DNA of 64,000 bases from Hetaerina americana (GCA_022747635.1 JAKTNV010000009.1:66742177-66806176); one strand, 5' to 3'; positions 37,521 to 51,290 are shown, numbered from the stretch's first letter. Notes: generated by a model not told the origin, from the letters alone. Numbers and translations: made by a program.

Positions 37521-40039
37521 TCTTTCCCTCTCTCGCCTTTGTCTCCATCCAATGCAGGAAGTGGGTTGATAAAATTCACAACATGCTACAATGGAGAAAT
37601 TCACATTTTTGGGTTGACAAGCTATCTCTGGGAGTGGGATAGTTATTGTGAAAACATATGCATGCTATATGTATAAGCGTGATGCTGGTATTTTTAATAG
37701 CCGAATCCCAGCCCCACTGAGGAATAAAATCCTGGCAATAAAAAATCCCTCCCCGATAGTCTCAACCTCATGACCACCTACTGAACACGACGGGAAGAAT
37801 CACAACCGAACCGAGATAATTCGAATATAGCAGAAGTAGCGCTATATAGATGGAATAACTTAAGACTAAGCTGATATTTGAAACGTTCAAAGATGCTATG
37901 TAGTTTTATTCTTGAAATTGCTGGACTGTGGAACTACTGGCTAAAATCATCAACATAGGCACAATCAATTCAAAAAAGGCATTATTAATAGAACCTCAGG
38001 AGAAGAAAAAATAAAAATCTCCATAAATTTATTTAGTTACCTCGCTAAATTCCCGATAAAGTTTTGCCATTTCTTAATGTTTAAACTATAACGATCTTGA
38101 ACTCATATTCCCTTAAAATAAGGAAACTATAACTGTATTTGTACACCAATTACATTACTAAAATAATATAGAATTGAACAAAGGATAAAATAACATTGCG
38201 AATGTTAAGAACTTAAACAGATTATCATTACACTACAGATTTTTCACGTCATTGCGAGAACAAAGGAAAGGAGGAAAACAAATACTTATGAATTCGAAGC
38301 TTATATTTGATTTATACACATAATATTTGAATAAAATAGAAAACAGGGATTAGGATGAAATAAAATTTAATTTATTCGTTCCAAATATTCATGGGGGAGA
38401 GTAAAGGATTTTTTCATTAATTCAGTCGGAGACAAATTATTAATGAACAGAATCAAGACTTAAAATTCGAATCGAGTAATGAAGTCTTAACTGGGAACCT
38501 GAAATTCTAAATCCAGCAATGTCAAAGACTTTCATATAGGATAATTAAACAGTTGTGGTCTTTATGTATAGCAGTATATCTGGTGTTCATCGGTTACAGT
38601 AAGTCGACAATGTTCGTAGTTAACAGAAATGCGTTATACTGAGGTTGAGTTGAAGCCAAGCGGCAAAAGTGGGTGGTAAGGTATTTAAATCGATTACCTC
38701 GATTCAAAGGATAAAAGAATAGCGGCGAACTATTACTTATTAGCTTTATTTGTTTATTGTACTCATTTACCAGAGTTTGGCCCCTTTTTCAAAGAGCCTG
38801 GACCTCACAAATGCGACGCCGAATGATTCGTTTCCACTTTCCGATTTAATTTTCAATCCAATATGATAGTCATTAAAAATTAGTCCACGAAACCCTTATG
38901 CTTTCGCATTTTAATACACTATAGGAACAGAACAAATCTCGAAATGACGACGAAGGCGAGCACTTTCATTTTACCCAAACACAAATTGAGATTTTGTATG
39001 CTGCACAAAAAAAGAAGTAAGTTCGCGCGATAATTCGCCCAATCGGACTCAAACCGATTTCGAAAACCCGGATTTTATGTGGGCACTGCTTCCTGAGATA
39101 GGCAATTATATTTATAATTTGCTTTTTAATTACATAAAATAGTCACATGATATGCAAGTTAAATGTATTTAGAGCCGAAGGCCTGCGTAACCATGGCATT
39201 TTTTCCGCATACAAAACGACGATGTGGGAACATCCATATAGTAAGTGAATACAACGAACGATGCGGGACTTCTTCGCCAATAAATCGATAGGAACTACAT
39301 GGATGAGACGCCAGAACGCGAAGTATATAACATGACTGTTTACGCCCCCATCCTCCTGAAGAATCCTGAGACCTGCCAATTGTGCATCAATGAACAAATA
39401 TTTATAGAAGACTGCATTAAGATAATTGCAAGATTGAAAAGAATTTTCCATAAAATAATAATGTGCTCGACAAAATGCTGGTGCATGACGTGTGTATGCT
39501 AAATATTTGATAACTTCCTCTTTCCATGTTTGGCGGTTTAAAATTCAAGGAGAATAGATGACCAAAAACTACAGAGTTCTAGTTGGAGACCTCATTTCAA
39601 AGGAGGGAGAATTTTTTGTTACGACTTCCTAGGCCCACAGAAAACACTATTTTTTTCGAATAAGGTAATCAGATAAAGCGTCTGGACGGGGTGATATGAA
39701 ACATGGGGAAAAAATCCGACTTTCACATTACCGTCAGACAAACAAACAAAGCATCGGAGATCGACGTCATACACTCATAACTTCTTTAAAAAAAATCAGG
39801 AATTAAGGAAGTGACATAGTTATAACTTTATTATGCGATTTTTATATTAGAGAATAAATATATCAATGGTCTTTAAGAAGAACGTGATCGTCCAAGCGCA
39901 AAAAAGGAAAAAAAACTGTAAAAAGGGAAATATTTAGAGCATCACAGTCCGACGACCAATGCATCGAGGATTCTGAAGAAAACGACTCACCTAACTAAAA
40001 ATGGAGAAGAAAGCGGAAGAGTAATCGAGTGAGGATTCA
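37521..40039. other. No recognised feature
   Basis: Very AT-rich from 37700 to 39100, with no frame above 102 codons. Nothing assignable. Confidence 0.6.
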
Positions 40040-41110
40040 TTTGGATTAAGAGGAAGTGAAGGGACGAGATAAATTATTTCAGGAGTCTGACTGATCTTAC
40101 AGAAGAGAACTCGGATAGATCAATTGAATAATATCCAATTCATTTATAAAACAAAGTCTTTCCCATAATGGACTAGAATATGATGCTATGTACTCTAAAT
40201 GTATCTGTAATCAGCTACGTATAATGCCATGAGATTGATACACTGTCTATATAGAGATCAGATAGCAGAGATTATATGCGGTGAAAGCAAGGAAGAACCT
40301 AAAAGAAAGGAAATTATTAATAAGGCAGGGCTGTTCATTTTCGCCGCATTATTATTTAAAAGAAAAAGGAAAGGTATTCTGCGATTTTCGGATGACATAA
40401 CTATGATATCATAAAAGAAAGAGGACCTAAGAAGGGCACTTGACAAAATGGAGGTATGGAAAAGCAAAACCTCAAGTTAAACAAAATTAAAAATAGGTTA
40501 AAAGGGTAGTAAATCTCAAGTGAGACTAGGGAAAGACACGCTGGAATAGGTGAAGGATGTTTATCGTTTAAACAACAGGGTTCACAGTGATGAAAGAAGC
40601 AAGAGGGATATAGTTAGCTGATATGAATGGCAAGCATGGCTTTCTTTTAGAAGAACACCCAATAATGAAAAAAAGTTCTAGCAAAGACATAACGAAGCGA
40701 TTCGCTAAAATGTATACAAGTAGTCTCCTCTTCCACGGATGTTGGACTTAGAAGATAGGAGCAGCAGAGAAAATAAGACTGGAGGCGAAAGAAATGCGGT
40801 GTTACAGGATAATGCAGAAATGAAATGGATAAAAAAGAATGACAAATGATAAAATACCTCGGAAATGGATGAAGAGAGAAGCCTATAGAGATCCTTACAG
40901 TCGAAGAGAGTCATTGATTGGAAATTTCCTAAGGAACGATAGGTTACTTAGGTCCACAAGTGAAGAAACGTGGAAGTGAAAAGTTACAAAGGAAGGCACG
41001 GATGAACTATGCGAAGCGGGATATTGTCGGTGTTAAAAGCAGCGAGGGAATGAAGAACATGAAATTGGAAAAGGACAGTTTGAAGAGCTGCATAAAACCA
41101 ATCGCCAGAG
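40040..41110 (+). pseudogene. Decayed LINE with reverse transcriptase remnants (plus strand)
   Basis: Blocks in the order of a LINE reverse transcriptase, in shifting phases: FGLRGSEGTR (40040-40069; compare FGFRKGKGTRD), LIHCLYRDQIAEI with GESKEEP (40229-40300), KGILRFSDDITMIS (40369-40410, catalytic box FADDI changed to FSDDI) followed by EEDLRRALDKME, NLKLNK (40470), RSKRDIV (40597-40620), FAKMY (40703), MRCYR, EMDEERSL-like residues, ESLIGNFLRNDR (40908-40945), and GKKLQRKARMNYAK ending in GVKSSEGMK (41000-41055). Stops and frameshifts are frequent. The endonuclease domain is not recognisable. It belongs to a different LINE group from the copies at 28, 33 and 47 kb and resembles the fragment at 31.7-32.2 kb. 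Confidence 0.75.
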
Positions 41111-41784
41111 TGATAACCAGTAATAGTTTTGAAGAAAGTTTACAGGAATTGTTTCACATCTTTACTGAAGTGTCGCCACCAATTTTTCACTTATAAATGT
41201 TTTTTTAATTGACACAATACTTTCCTTCGTTTTTCTTCAACACAGTTCATTCGAAAATATGCATAAAAACGCGAATATCCATCTACTTTAATACATGTCC
41301 CCCTGCTTTGATGTAACACTTCCAAATAGGTATTTCAAATATTTGGCAAGCGAAAACATGCTTGTCAATACGCAACGGTCGACTGTGTTTTCAATTCGCC
41401 TCTTGAATTCATGATGGGGTTCCGTCTCTCCTTTCACTCACGCATCGGCCTCGAATTAAAATTTAAAGCTTTCCTCTCCTTTCCCAAACATGTTAAAACT
41501 TCGAGAACACAAGGGGAAACCGCTATGGGTTGTTTTGCATGCACTTCGGTAAATCACTTAGCAGCACGGCAGGTTTTCTACCCCGAGGATTACCCTTTAA
41601 CTTGTTTTGATAATGTACCCTTGTGTGAGGGTTAACACCGCCCGTGAGTGAAAAATAACAACGAGGAAAGTGCAGGCATTGTTTTTCCTTCTCGGCCACG
41701 CAAGAGCTTACGTTACGCAAGTCGGTCGAGGGCAACAGAATTGAGCGATTTATTCATGGCATCCAGCTGCCCTAAGACGCATTC
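41111..41784. other. No recognised feature
   Basis: Includes a 74-codon plus frame (41411-41635) without domain. Confidence 0.55.
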
Positions 41785-42176
41785 TACGAGCAGGTCCCAG
41801 AGGTACCCGGCCTGACCCAAGGTAGTTGTTTGAAAAATATCACTGTATTAGAAAGTAAGCAATCTATAAAGCATATGTTTCAAGTTTGAAGACACCACGT
41901 TGTTTAGTATTTGTTTGGCAGCCATCATTAGTGAACGTTTTCAGTGAATGTGTAAATTGAGAAAATTGGTCATCGTTATGTGATACAATACTTTTATTTG
42001 AAAAGCCCCAGCCAGGCAGGACAGTTCTTATTATAAAAAGGGTATTGAACTTATTGAACATCGCTAGGAAAAGTGTATAGAGCTGAAAGGAGATTATGTT
42101 GATCAATAAATATATTTTTTTCCAAAATGTTTGTGCTTTCTTTGTTGGGTCGGGTACTTCTGGGATCACCCTCATA
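41785..42176 (+). mobile_element. Internally deleted mariner (non-autonomous, both ends present)
   Basis: Flanked by TA on both sides (41785-41786 and 42175-42176). Left end CGAG...TCCCAGAGGTACCCGGCC; right end, reversed, TGAGGGTGATCCCAGAAGT then ACCCGACC: inverted repeats of about 26 bp with a few mismatches. Inside, 41950-42017 reads IEKIGHRYVIQYFYLK, the usual start of a mariner transposase. After a junction near 42020 the sequence reads in another phase SYYKKGIELIEHR, stop, EKCIELKGDYVDQ, stop at 42107-42109: the usual C-terminus, with the expected Trp codon changed to TAG. The catalytic DD(D/E) core, about 900 bp, is deleted. It could move only with transposase supplied in trans. Confidence is high because ends, TA and both protein termini agree. 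Confidence 0.88.
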
Positions 42177-44119
42177 TGAATCTTTATTTTAATGTCACGA
42201 ACGACTTACGGAAAAGAAGACATAAGCGAAGAGTAAGCGGGAGGCCACACGCTAGATTCTAAACGATGTCGTAACGAAGGAATGGCATTCCAGAGGAAGG
42301 AAATGATTTTTCGGGATAACTTGGTGAAAATTACTCGTTATGAAAAGAAATATTATAAATGGAACGAAATTACACCACATTTTATCCATCCATAATTTAC
42401 GTTTCGTTGAGGTTTGAAATCATTGAGTGATTATTTCCCACCACGATAAAGCCTATATTATGGAATAAATATATTCAATGAAAACACTAAGTACTAGGAA
42501 TTTTTTTTACAAATTAAGGGCCAAAATATAGCATGAAATATTTCAAAATAAAAGCATAATGATATCGTCTCTCCGAAGGCAACTAATTGCCCGCATATTC
42601 AACATTTGTGTGGTTGGTTGGTCGTTCTATTCAAAGGGCCCAGAAAGCTCTCGAGAGTTTCAAGAGCGATAAGATAAGAACCTGAAGAAATGAAAGATTT
42701 GCAGATAGAAAGGAAAGTTTCACCATGGGCGGGAAGTTTAACGGGGAAAACCCGACAATAAGGAAAACGTCTGAGAAGAACAAACAAATCCACCAACGGG
42801 GAAGTATTAAATGAGTGAATGAGGAGACATTAATTCAATTTCTTGGTGTGGCCCTTTCACAAAGACATAATGTTGCACTGCCGGTGATTGAAGTACATCA
42901 ATATTTGTTTTAAACTCACTTAATTGGGAAAATTTTCCAAGCCATTGGTACACTTACATCATATCTAAAATCATATGGCATTGCCAACAACTAGTTTCTG
43001 GCTTCTAGTTAGAATGCGTTTGAGGTCGACTTTGTAATTTCCAAAAAGGAACTCAACACGAAATGATTTTCCTTGTCACTCACGAAGAAAGTGTTTCCAT
43101 GAGGTAGGGTGAAGATGAAGGCGAACGGGTGCAGGGGGAAACATCGATTTATTGATGAAACATTCAGGGGAAAGTAACTCCCCAATGAAATGACGGAGAA
43201 GTCTCGGGTCCCGCAAGGAAAAAAATTGACTCGCCCGCGATGCTCACTAAATAATATGGGACTCGAGATGAAGGTCATAAAAGTCAGAAGGTGATTGTCA
43301 AAGAGCAACGTGAGGCGGGAGTTCTAAGCAGTGTTCACACTACAACGAAATTTTTCCGCAAATTAGTCAGACAAAAAGTTGATCGAAGTGATGAACCTGT
43401 GATAAGATATGCACTAAATCTACTTCTCAAAGATTAAAAGAAATGCCGCATTAATTTTGCCGCTAGATTAGTATTTTAGATAAAATCTCCACAATAACAG
43501 AAATAACAATACAGATTGAAGATTGCAAGAAGATCACTAGAATATTGAAATCTTTTCCTAAGGGGAAAAAAGTAATTTTATTTAATTTTCAACAAAATGG
43601 TTAAATTTGTCGATGCGGCATGTCGGAACTTAAGAATACTCTAGGCCTTGGAAGAAAACCAAATTTATCCCTGCTTTCCTAATATTCATTTCACGGCTTT
43701 TACCCTAAAAACACCATAATTACCCTTTCCTAATTTTCCAATAACCTTGCAGCGTATTTTCTTCTCACATCACTAAAAATTAATTAATTTCATTATCACC
43801 CAGATCTTATCGTAGAATTCGAAATAATATAGGTACCTATTTTAGCAGCTACAGTTCAACTAACAAAAGTATGAATTAGTTTGCAAATGATTTTTCTTTG
43901 ATGTTACGTTCCTCAATTACTTCATTTCATAGTCCGAGCATAAAAACTTCCACGTTATAACCTTACCTTCGCCAGGAATGTTGGAAAGATACAAGGAAGG
44001 AAGGGGCGTCGGGAAAGGATTGTAGTAACATCTTTATATCCTTTCCCATCCCAAAGGATATCGTTTTTACTGCATCCCCTTCGGGGCAATTATTTGTTAG
44101 ATGATAGTATATGTATTTT
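42177..44119. other. No recognised feature
   Basis: AT-rich, frames under 100 codons. Nothing assignable. Confidence 0.6.
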
Positions 44120-44275
44120 CATGCGTGTAGAATGAAAGGATTGTTGTATGAATATATACGCGACGGTGGGTATAGTTTTGCATGTGGTATTGTTCCTTTT
44201 TACAGGTGGTGACCTAACACCCCCCGCCTCTCGCTCTTGCGGCGGCTTGCGGTGTATTATGTAGAAGTGCACGTA
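44120..44275 (+). repeat. LINE 3'-end fragment, CCGCC/GGCGG hairpin subfamily
   Basis: Matches 11930-12092: ATGAATATATAC, TTTTGCATGTGG, GACCTAACACCCCC, stem CCGCC (44224-44228) with GGCGG (44241-44245), then CTTGCGGTGTATTATG and TAGA. No coding part. Read with the 12.0 kb copy it outlines a 3' region of at least 150 bp. Confidence 0.7.
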
Positions 44276-47200
44276 AGGGTGGATGACCCTTCACATATGG
44301 TTGGAAGAACTGATGGCCTCGCAAAATGAGGACTCGAGTCAGAAAATTAAAATATGACTCGGAGAGAGGTTTAGGAGAAAAATCAAGAAAGCATTCCGAA
44401 ATAAGTAAAGACGTTCAGTTGATACGAGGTTCGAGCATAACAGAACAGGTAAAATACGATGATGCAAAAGTACGCCGGGGGATTTTCTGAACGAATCTGA
44501 AAAGCGTCTTGTCGTAAAATATCGAGCGTATCGCTATAACTGTCTTCTTTTTCCTCGTTCCGGCCGGACACTATGACGTGCGTGGTGACGCACGCGTGCG
44601 TTTATCCGGGGCGCGGGTAGGTGAGAGATACGAAGAAACACTCGCCTAATCAAATTTCAGAGATATCAATACCATAGTCGCACGTGACTATTGAAATTTA
44701 GCCGGATTTTACGGATATGAAGGGCGTCGTGGTGCTTGGTTCAAGGATTTCGTGCCAATTTCATATAAGGAGAACGGGATGCAACCGAGGCAAGGATTAA
44801 CTAACAAAGCTTAAACGGTCAAGATTTGCAGATTAACCAGACTCACTGGACAACCATAAACTGTTCTTCTCGATTGATCGCCGTTAGCAGTTTGCTTCCT
44901 ACAAATTGATAAAAGTTTGGAAATATCAGTGGGCGGACGGTAATTTAAACGACAGCGTCTTGGCTTAGTTCAGACATCACCAAAGGTATTAATTGGCAAA
45001 AACAAAGATTGAACGGCATAGGAACACCAACTTTATTTCGACAATAAGGAAAACCGAAATTCCTCTGAATAAAGCAGTCAACGGTGGTAAAAAATCTTCC
45101 CTGGAAATTTTGGCACAGTTGAAATAATGACGAACTAAAATAATTCATTAAATTATTTCATTCGTTCGCTGCTAGTCGACTGCTCGTTCATGTTTGCAGT
45201 GAGCGCGACTTTTCTCGCGAATATCCACGCGGTGGCATAGACAGATGGCTGACGACGGTTACAGCGGTTAGTTTGAGAGCGGTCAACCGTTAAAACCGTT
45301 TTTCACAATAAAATGGATTAACCCGAACAGTTTTGATCACCGGTTTTGCAAAGGCAATCCGCTACCATATGCTTTAGAAAGATAACTAGCCATTTGATTT
45401 TTACGAGCCCTACTATCATGGCCATCGAAAAATGGACAGGAAGGTGTCACAAACTTCCCACAAATGCTAAATGCGCTGCACATTAATGAATTTTTCAGCG
45501 TCCCGCAGATTAATTGCTAATAGATTTTTCGATCAAAGTACACTCTCTATTGACCGAGACGAGATTACCAAAGTTGGGATTAGGTGGGCTGCCCAAATCT
45601 GGTTGACCTGCTTACATCGCCGAACTACGAAAATGAACACAAAACGGTGCACAAAATCCCTAGTTGTGTGCATAGTTTCGACCACCTTGTGCGTGATAAA
45701 CCAGTCACGTTGAACTGATAGCAGGCTACATGAGTTCAGAATAAATCTTCTCGCATCTAGCATCCGTAAGGTCAATCAGTAAAACTAAGTCTTTAACTTG
45801 GCGAAGCAACCGCTCATATAGTGATTTGTAGTTGCCCCGCAAAACTGCTAGGACTGCCAAGTTATATTTCATCATCATTCCCGTTACCACAGCGCTAAGT
45901 GCATAATGAAAGCTATTACAAATCACACGGTATTTCACGCAATTGTGGCGCGAATATACTTCAATAGGCTGGTCGTGACTTGAGGCTGCAAATAAGACCA
46001 GTTTCGAAACACACGAGAATAACTAAACAATATTTCCGGATATTCTCGTATTTTTATTACTTATGCTTATAAAAAATTGAAAATTTTATGAAATTCCACG
46101 TGATCATAAAATAAGAGAGAAATTGCATGAAAAGCTACGCATTAGTTTTGCCGAGTAAAAATCCTCAGCAGCGGGGAACACAATCGGTTAAAGTCATTCC
46201 CCGCCCACACTAACTTTCATAGGATCTTGTAATCACAAAATATGATTTTCAACTACATATATATGATGAAACTCTTTTTTAGGAGAGCATAAAATACTTT
46301 TGTAGACATATTGCATTACATTTTTACAAAGAAAAAGTTTAGTGGTCAAAATATTTTATACACGAGATATGTCAAGTCGACCAAGTGGTTGTATTATTAC
46401 TCATATTTTATCGATGGACGAAGTTCCAAATGCGTAATCTATTGCAGCCGCGACCAGCTGGTAATGGTGGGGGTCACTAAGTACTCTCCGCCCTCGTTCA
46501 ATTCGTCAAAAGTTAATGTAAACGATGCAACCAGAATGTGGAAAGTGTTAGAACATCTTTACACCCGGGGAGGGTATAGTAATTCAACACAAAAAAGAGA
46601 GATGACTGGCAGAAAAAAATAGTGTCCCGTGCTTTTGACAGTTTCATGAATGTAATAGATGCCTAATTTATGCCATTTACTACCGTTTCCAGCTAGAAAC
46701 AAACGCGTCTTAATTTCACATTCCATTTTTACGTAAGAGGAATGATACGGACTGACGTGCACTTATTGCCGTACGCCCCCAAGATTCTAGATTGACTAGA
46801 ACGTTAAAAAAACCAATTTACAATTTAATGGCAACTTTCCTGCTAATTACTCGCAAACCACTATTCATGATACTCAAGAACAAATCATTTAATTCTGTCG
46901 TTCACCTGTAACTATAACTGAGCTTGAATACGGCAGAATAAAACCGCCATTATCATTTCTAGGAAAAACACGAAATGCAATGACAAAAACACAATAACAT
47001 AAGATTCCCCAAGAAGAATACAGCCAAGCACCGGACATTATTTATTACACAATGAACAAACAATACTGGCTTCTCTCTCGCTAACAGTGGTTCTTTCTGT
47101 TTTCTCTCACAGTGGAAACATCCTAAAAATTAATGGTGTCGTTAGTGTTGAACTGGTAAACAGGAAACAGGTTTGAAATGACGTGGAAAATCAACAATAG

Positions 47201-47511
47201 GAAAATAGCTTCAAAAAAGCTCCATCCGAGCTCAGTAGAAATGAAAAAGGTATCGCGGGCATTTGGGAAATTTCCTCTGTCCATGAAGTCACGATATCGC
47301 GGGTGCTAAAAGGAAAATAAGCGTTTACAAAGCATTTGCCGAAACCTTTCTCAACTACCGAAGCATTCTAAGGCGTCGAAATAACGGCCGTGATTCCTTC
47401 GAGTGGAAAAGGGTGCCAAGCATTTCCAATACTCAATATGCGCTGTATCGCCTCTAGGGGAAGCTACGCTGCTGTATACTTGCCGCGATGCGAATCGTTA
47501 TTACTTTTTAG
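44276..47511. other. No recognised feature
   Basis: Frames at 45471-45938 overlap on both strands with no domain. A small GC-rich patch lies at 44570-44625 (alternating ACGCACGCGTGCG). Confidence 0.55.
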
Positions 47512-48150
47512 TACCCTGCAAGCCATCGCTAGAGTATGTGGTGTAATATGGGGTCAATACACACCAGACTAATTTTCACCCGAATACTATTCCCCCGTAG
47601 CGTGGTTAGTTCTGATCCCTTATAGTTCGTGGGAAAAATGACATCTTAAATCTCTCATCTGTTCTATACTTAACCTCAGTAATTTTATTGACATGATCTC
47701 GCCTACCGTAGAACGATTAGGATAATAACACGTTTTCAACGTCATTGCTAAAGAGACATCCTTCAAATTAATGCAAGAGATTTAAATCTGTAATTTCGCC
47801 TTCGCTTCGTGAGTGATTCCCACACTAGCTCCCCTAATATTTTTGATACATAACAATGCATTTGAAATCTAGCTCCTCTACCCTGTGGGCGATCTAATCC
47901 AGTATTCAATCCAACTTCATGAGGATCCCATATACTAGTATCATATTCTAAATGAGGTCTAACGAGCGAAAGATGAAATTCCTCCTCAACCTCTTCATCG
48001 CCTTTACACAATAACTCCTACTCAATTCAATCAACTCAATAATCCTAAAATTGTATTAGCTTGTCCACATATTCCTCATCTACTATATGTTTCACCCAGG
48101 AGAGGTAGTGATCGATGGAAAACGTCCAAGTATTTAATCGAGTCTAATGG
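47512..48150 (-). pseudogene. CR1/Rex/jockey-like LINE 3' fragment, copy 3
   Basis: Aligns with copies 1 and 2. The minus strand gives LSLVRPHLEYDTSIWDPHE and RPQGRGARFQMHCY (47990-47870); upstream, phase-shifted, LLGETY and SIKYLDV (48080-48150). The tail GGTGTGTATTGACCCC and CGATGGCTTGCAGGGTACT lies at 47512-47565. WDPHE is closer to the usual WDPHQ-like form than copy 1, so different copies keep different residues. Confidence 0.8.
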
Positions 48151-48420
48151 CCACTAAAGGTATTTTCGCTTAAAGGCCACAGTTTAAAAACTGCGTAACT
48201 CAGGGATCGTCGAAGAGAGCGCAGCCAATCAGGACGCAGAAGCCACCGAGGGTTGCGGCGCCGTGACGACCCACGCTCGCCGTTTGTCATCTGTTCGTTC
48301 ACCTGCCATCAAAACTCACGGCTAACTGCTCGCCGCCGTATTCTGCTTCCGTCCGGCGCTGTCGAAAGCATGAAAACAAGACATTGCGGCGACGCGAAAA
48401 CGTTAATTTAATGTCAAGCC
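48151..48420. other. CpG-containing segment
   Basis: GC-rich with several CpG (GCGGCGCCGTGACG, CGCCGCCGTATTC). No transcript evidence. Could be a small CpG-type element. Confidence 0.4.
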
Positions 48421-51290
48421 TACGTCATATGCCCTCCTGTGAACTAAGTCTACGACAGATATTCGTAGATTTTTAGAAAAAATATTCCTCTGGCGCTCAG
48501 TGAGAAGTCAGATAAAACGGGGATAATAAGCATGTCATACGGCTCACTTAGGATATGGGGAAAAAAAGAGTAACAACTAATAATCTATATAAAACTTGGA
48601 AGCTGAACCGAGAGAATAAGCTATTTGGTAAGCAGGTAATTAAATTGATTGAAATTCGACATCGGGAATTGTGCTTCACTGCCGGCCATACAGCGGGAGG
48701 ATGTACGAGGAAAATCAAAACTGTGGGAAATTGCCGAATCGTTTCCTTTAAAAGCACACGAGGAAACGACCCACCACGAGAAATGCTATCGAGAGTGTTG
48801 ATCCGGCAGCAAAGCGAGCGACTTCGGAAGACTGATTTCCACCTTGATCGTTCAGTCTCTACCCCTGTTCTCTGCATGCATAGCGAATAGTAGAACATGA
48901 TTATCTGCGCTGAAATGAGACATAGGCATTATCGCCGAGACCGAACCGACAGGCCACCTTCGTCCGGCACAGCAAAGGCATCGAGGTAAAAAATGAGAGA
49001 GCCCGTAACTCCGTCCCTTCCTGATCGTTTGGACAGCCACGCACACACGGTTTTCCTCGAGCCCCAGGATGAGTGATTACGGGCCTCAAGAAGGGAGATT
49101 ATCGATAAACCGGATCCAGCAGCTGCCCTGGAGGCGCTCGACTATCGATTCCCCCTTATCACGTTAACCCAAATCCACAAAATGGGCAGCTCTGAGCAAA
49201 ACGCCGGGTTATTGGCCAGCGGAGTCGCCAAGAGGACATGAAATGACCATGAACACCCTTGGTGGGACTGGGGTCATTAGATCCCCAGGACACGCGCGCA
49301 TACTTGATGACGGAAATGGCGCAGTTTGTCAAACATTGATGGTGAATTGAGGCGCGGCGGGCATCGGTGCTTTCCCGGATAATTTGATAAATGGCGCAGA
49401 AAATGATTTTAATTTAAATGGAAATTCCGGGCTACAAAAATAAAACAATATTTTCATATAAATTGTGCGAAGATGAATTGCGTCCCGAAGTGTCACACTA
49501 CACGGCACTTTGCTCCAAGTGGCGTAACTTGAGTAACGGGACTATCGGAAGTGATACTGAAGTGTTTAGAACAAAACGCAAGAGCTAACCCAGAGCATTT
49601 CTAGGCTTTAGTTGCGCTGGCGGCATGCAAGTGATAATATGTCCAAAGTGACAGTAACAGTTTGCATTCAAATCTGCAGGTTGCGCGGGGTGCAACGTGC
49701 AGATTTGATTGGTCTGCAAAACCTGATGATCTCCCATACCCTTCCATTACTCTAGCAGGTGACATTTTAAAAGTGTATGATTCCGGAGCCTTGCTCTTGG
49801 TAACAGAGGATGATGAAAATTCGCACAGATAAGGACGGAGCAAATAGGCTAGGCAGTCGAGAAAAGACGAACGGAGTATTAAAGACATAATTGGAGAAGA
49901 AAGGAAGTGCATGGAATAATTAATGCAATCACGCCGACGTGAATTGGGAAACAGCACTGTATACAAGCACTGTACTTGGAAATGACGAACTTAATACTAA
50001 CTAATTATTTTACTGTCACATCTATTTAAATAAGTGGGCAGTTCAAAATGTGTTCTTCAATTATAAGTTCTTGAGAACAATGTTACAAGGGATAAAATGA
50101 GAATAGAAAGGCTCTGGGTGGAGAAAGATGTTGAAGACTGAGACAATATGAAAATCTGAGCGTGGAAAATGATGGCAATAGTCATGTTTGATACTATTTA
50201 GGGTCGTAAAAAGTATAAAAAGAAAATAGTGTAATGTAAATGTAGTTTATGTTAGGCGGAAATACTTTGAATGCCAAGGACGACGCAGAATACATTGAGG
50301 TCCGACAGAATAGAGTGAAACCTAAGAGCAAGCGTTAATCTGGGGATGTTAAGAAAAATCTGCATGGCATTGAGTGTTCAGAAATTACAAGACGAGGTCT
50401 CCGAAGAAACGTCTAAAAATTGACATGATTTTTGGCTTCTTTTTTACCCCTCCATCCTGATTAATAATTGTCTTCGGGGAATTTTGTGACAAGAACATTT
50501 AAAAAGGAATTCGAAGAACATTTGATAATATTAAAACAGAATTGGTCCAAAACTACGTATTATTTGTCCCTCCTTCATTTCACCCTCTTGCCGAAATTCC
50601 TGTTCTGTTCTCTTTCCCGGGCACCTCACATTCTCAACTTTGTCACAACTATAGCACTCTCAATATCTCCTTCATAACATCTTCGATATTCCGCCATCCT
50701 ACCCAACACTTCATATGAGATGAAAATACTTTTACCGCAGCCAAAAAGTAAATATTATCACCCACGATAACATCCAACGTAATTTTTAACTCCAGTTAAC
50801 TGTATTTTCTCCGCACTTTAAATTTATTCCAAGTAAACATGGTTTCTAGAATATTTAGCATTAGGTACAATCTAAAACAAAACCACCCACAGGCTGAAAG
50901 TTTGAAGAGGTCACCATTTTTTTAATATATTGGGCCCTGTTTTCCAAAAGTTCATTCACAAGCTGGTGACATATTTGTCTTGAGAAATTGTGAATTTCGA
51001 GCCGTGTAATCACTGACATCAATCAAACTAAGATCAATACATTATCTGACTTTCAAAATACGGTGAAATTTGATAATATTGTAAACCAGATAGGAAAAGT
51101 GGAACAGCATTATAATCTTGAATCCAATTTCACTGATGCAAAAATCTATCCAACTTTGGAGAGACTTAATGCAAGATAGGTTTGTAGTTCCTAAATGAAA
51201 GTGCCCATAGATCAAGATTAACTCCTATATTACCCGAGGGACAAGATGTGACAGCGCCATTCTTGAAGTAAATAAGAAGCCCTATGGAAT
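48421..51290. other. No recognised feature
   Basis: Frames at 48548-48898 overlap on both strands; 49601-49966 (minus, 121 codons) has no recognisable domain. Confidence 0.55.

Noticed and set aside
37023..37604. 193-codon minus-strand frame
   Set aside because: Pro, Ser and Arg rich, generated by the G/C-run island and overlapped by other frames; no domain.
41864..42175. 103-codon minus-strand frame
   Set aside because: It is the antisense of the deleted mariner; the sense strand carries the transposase termini.
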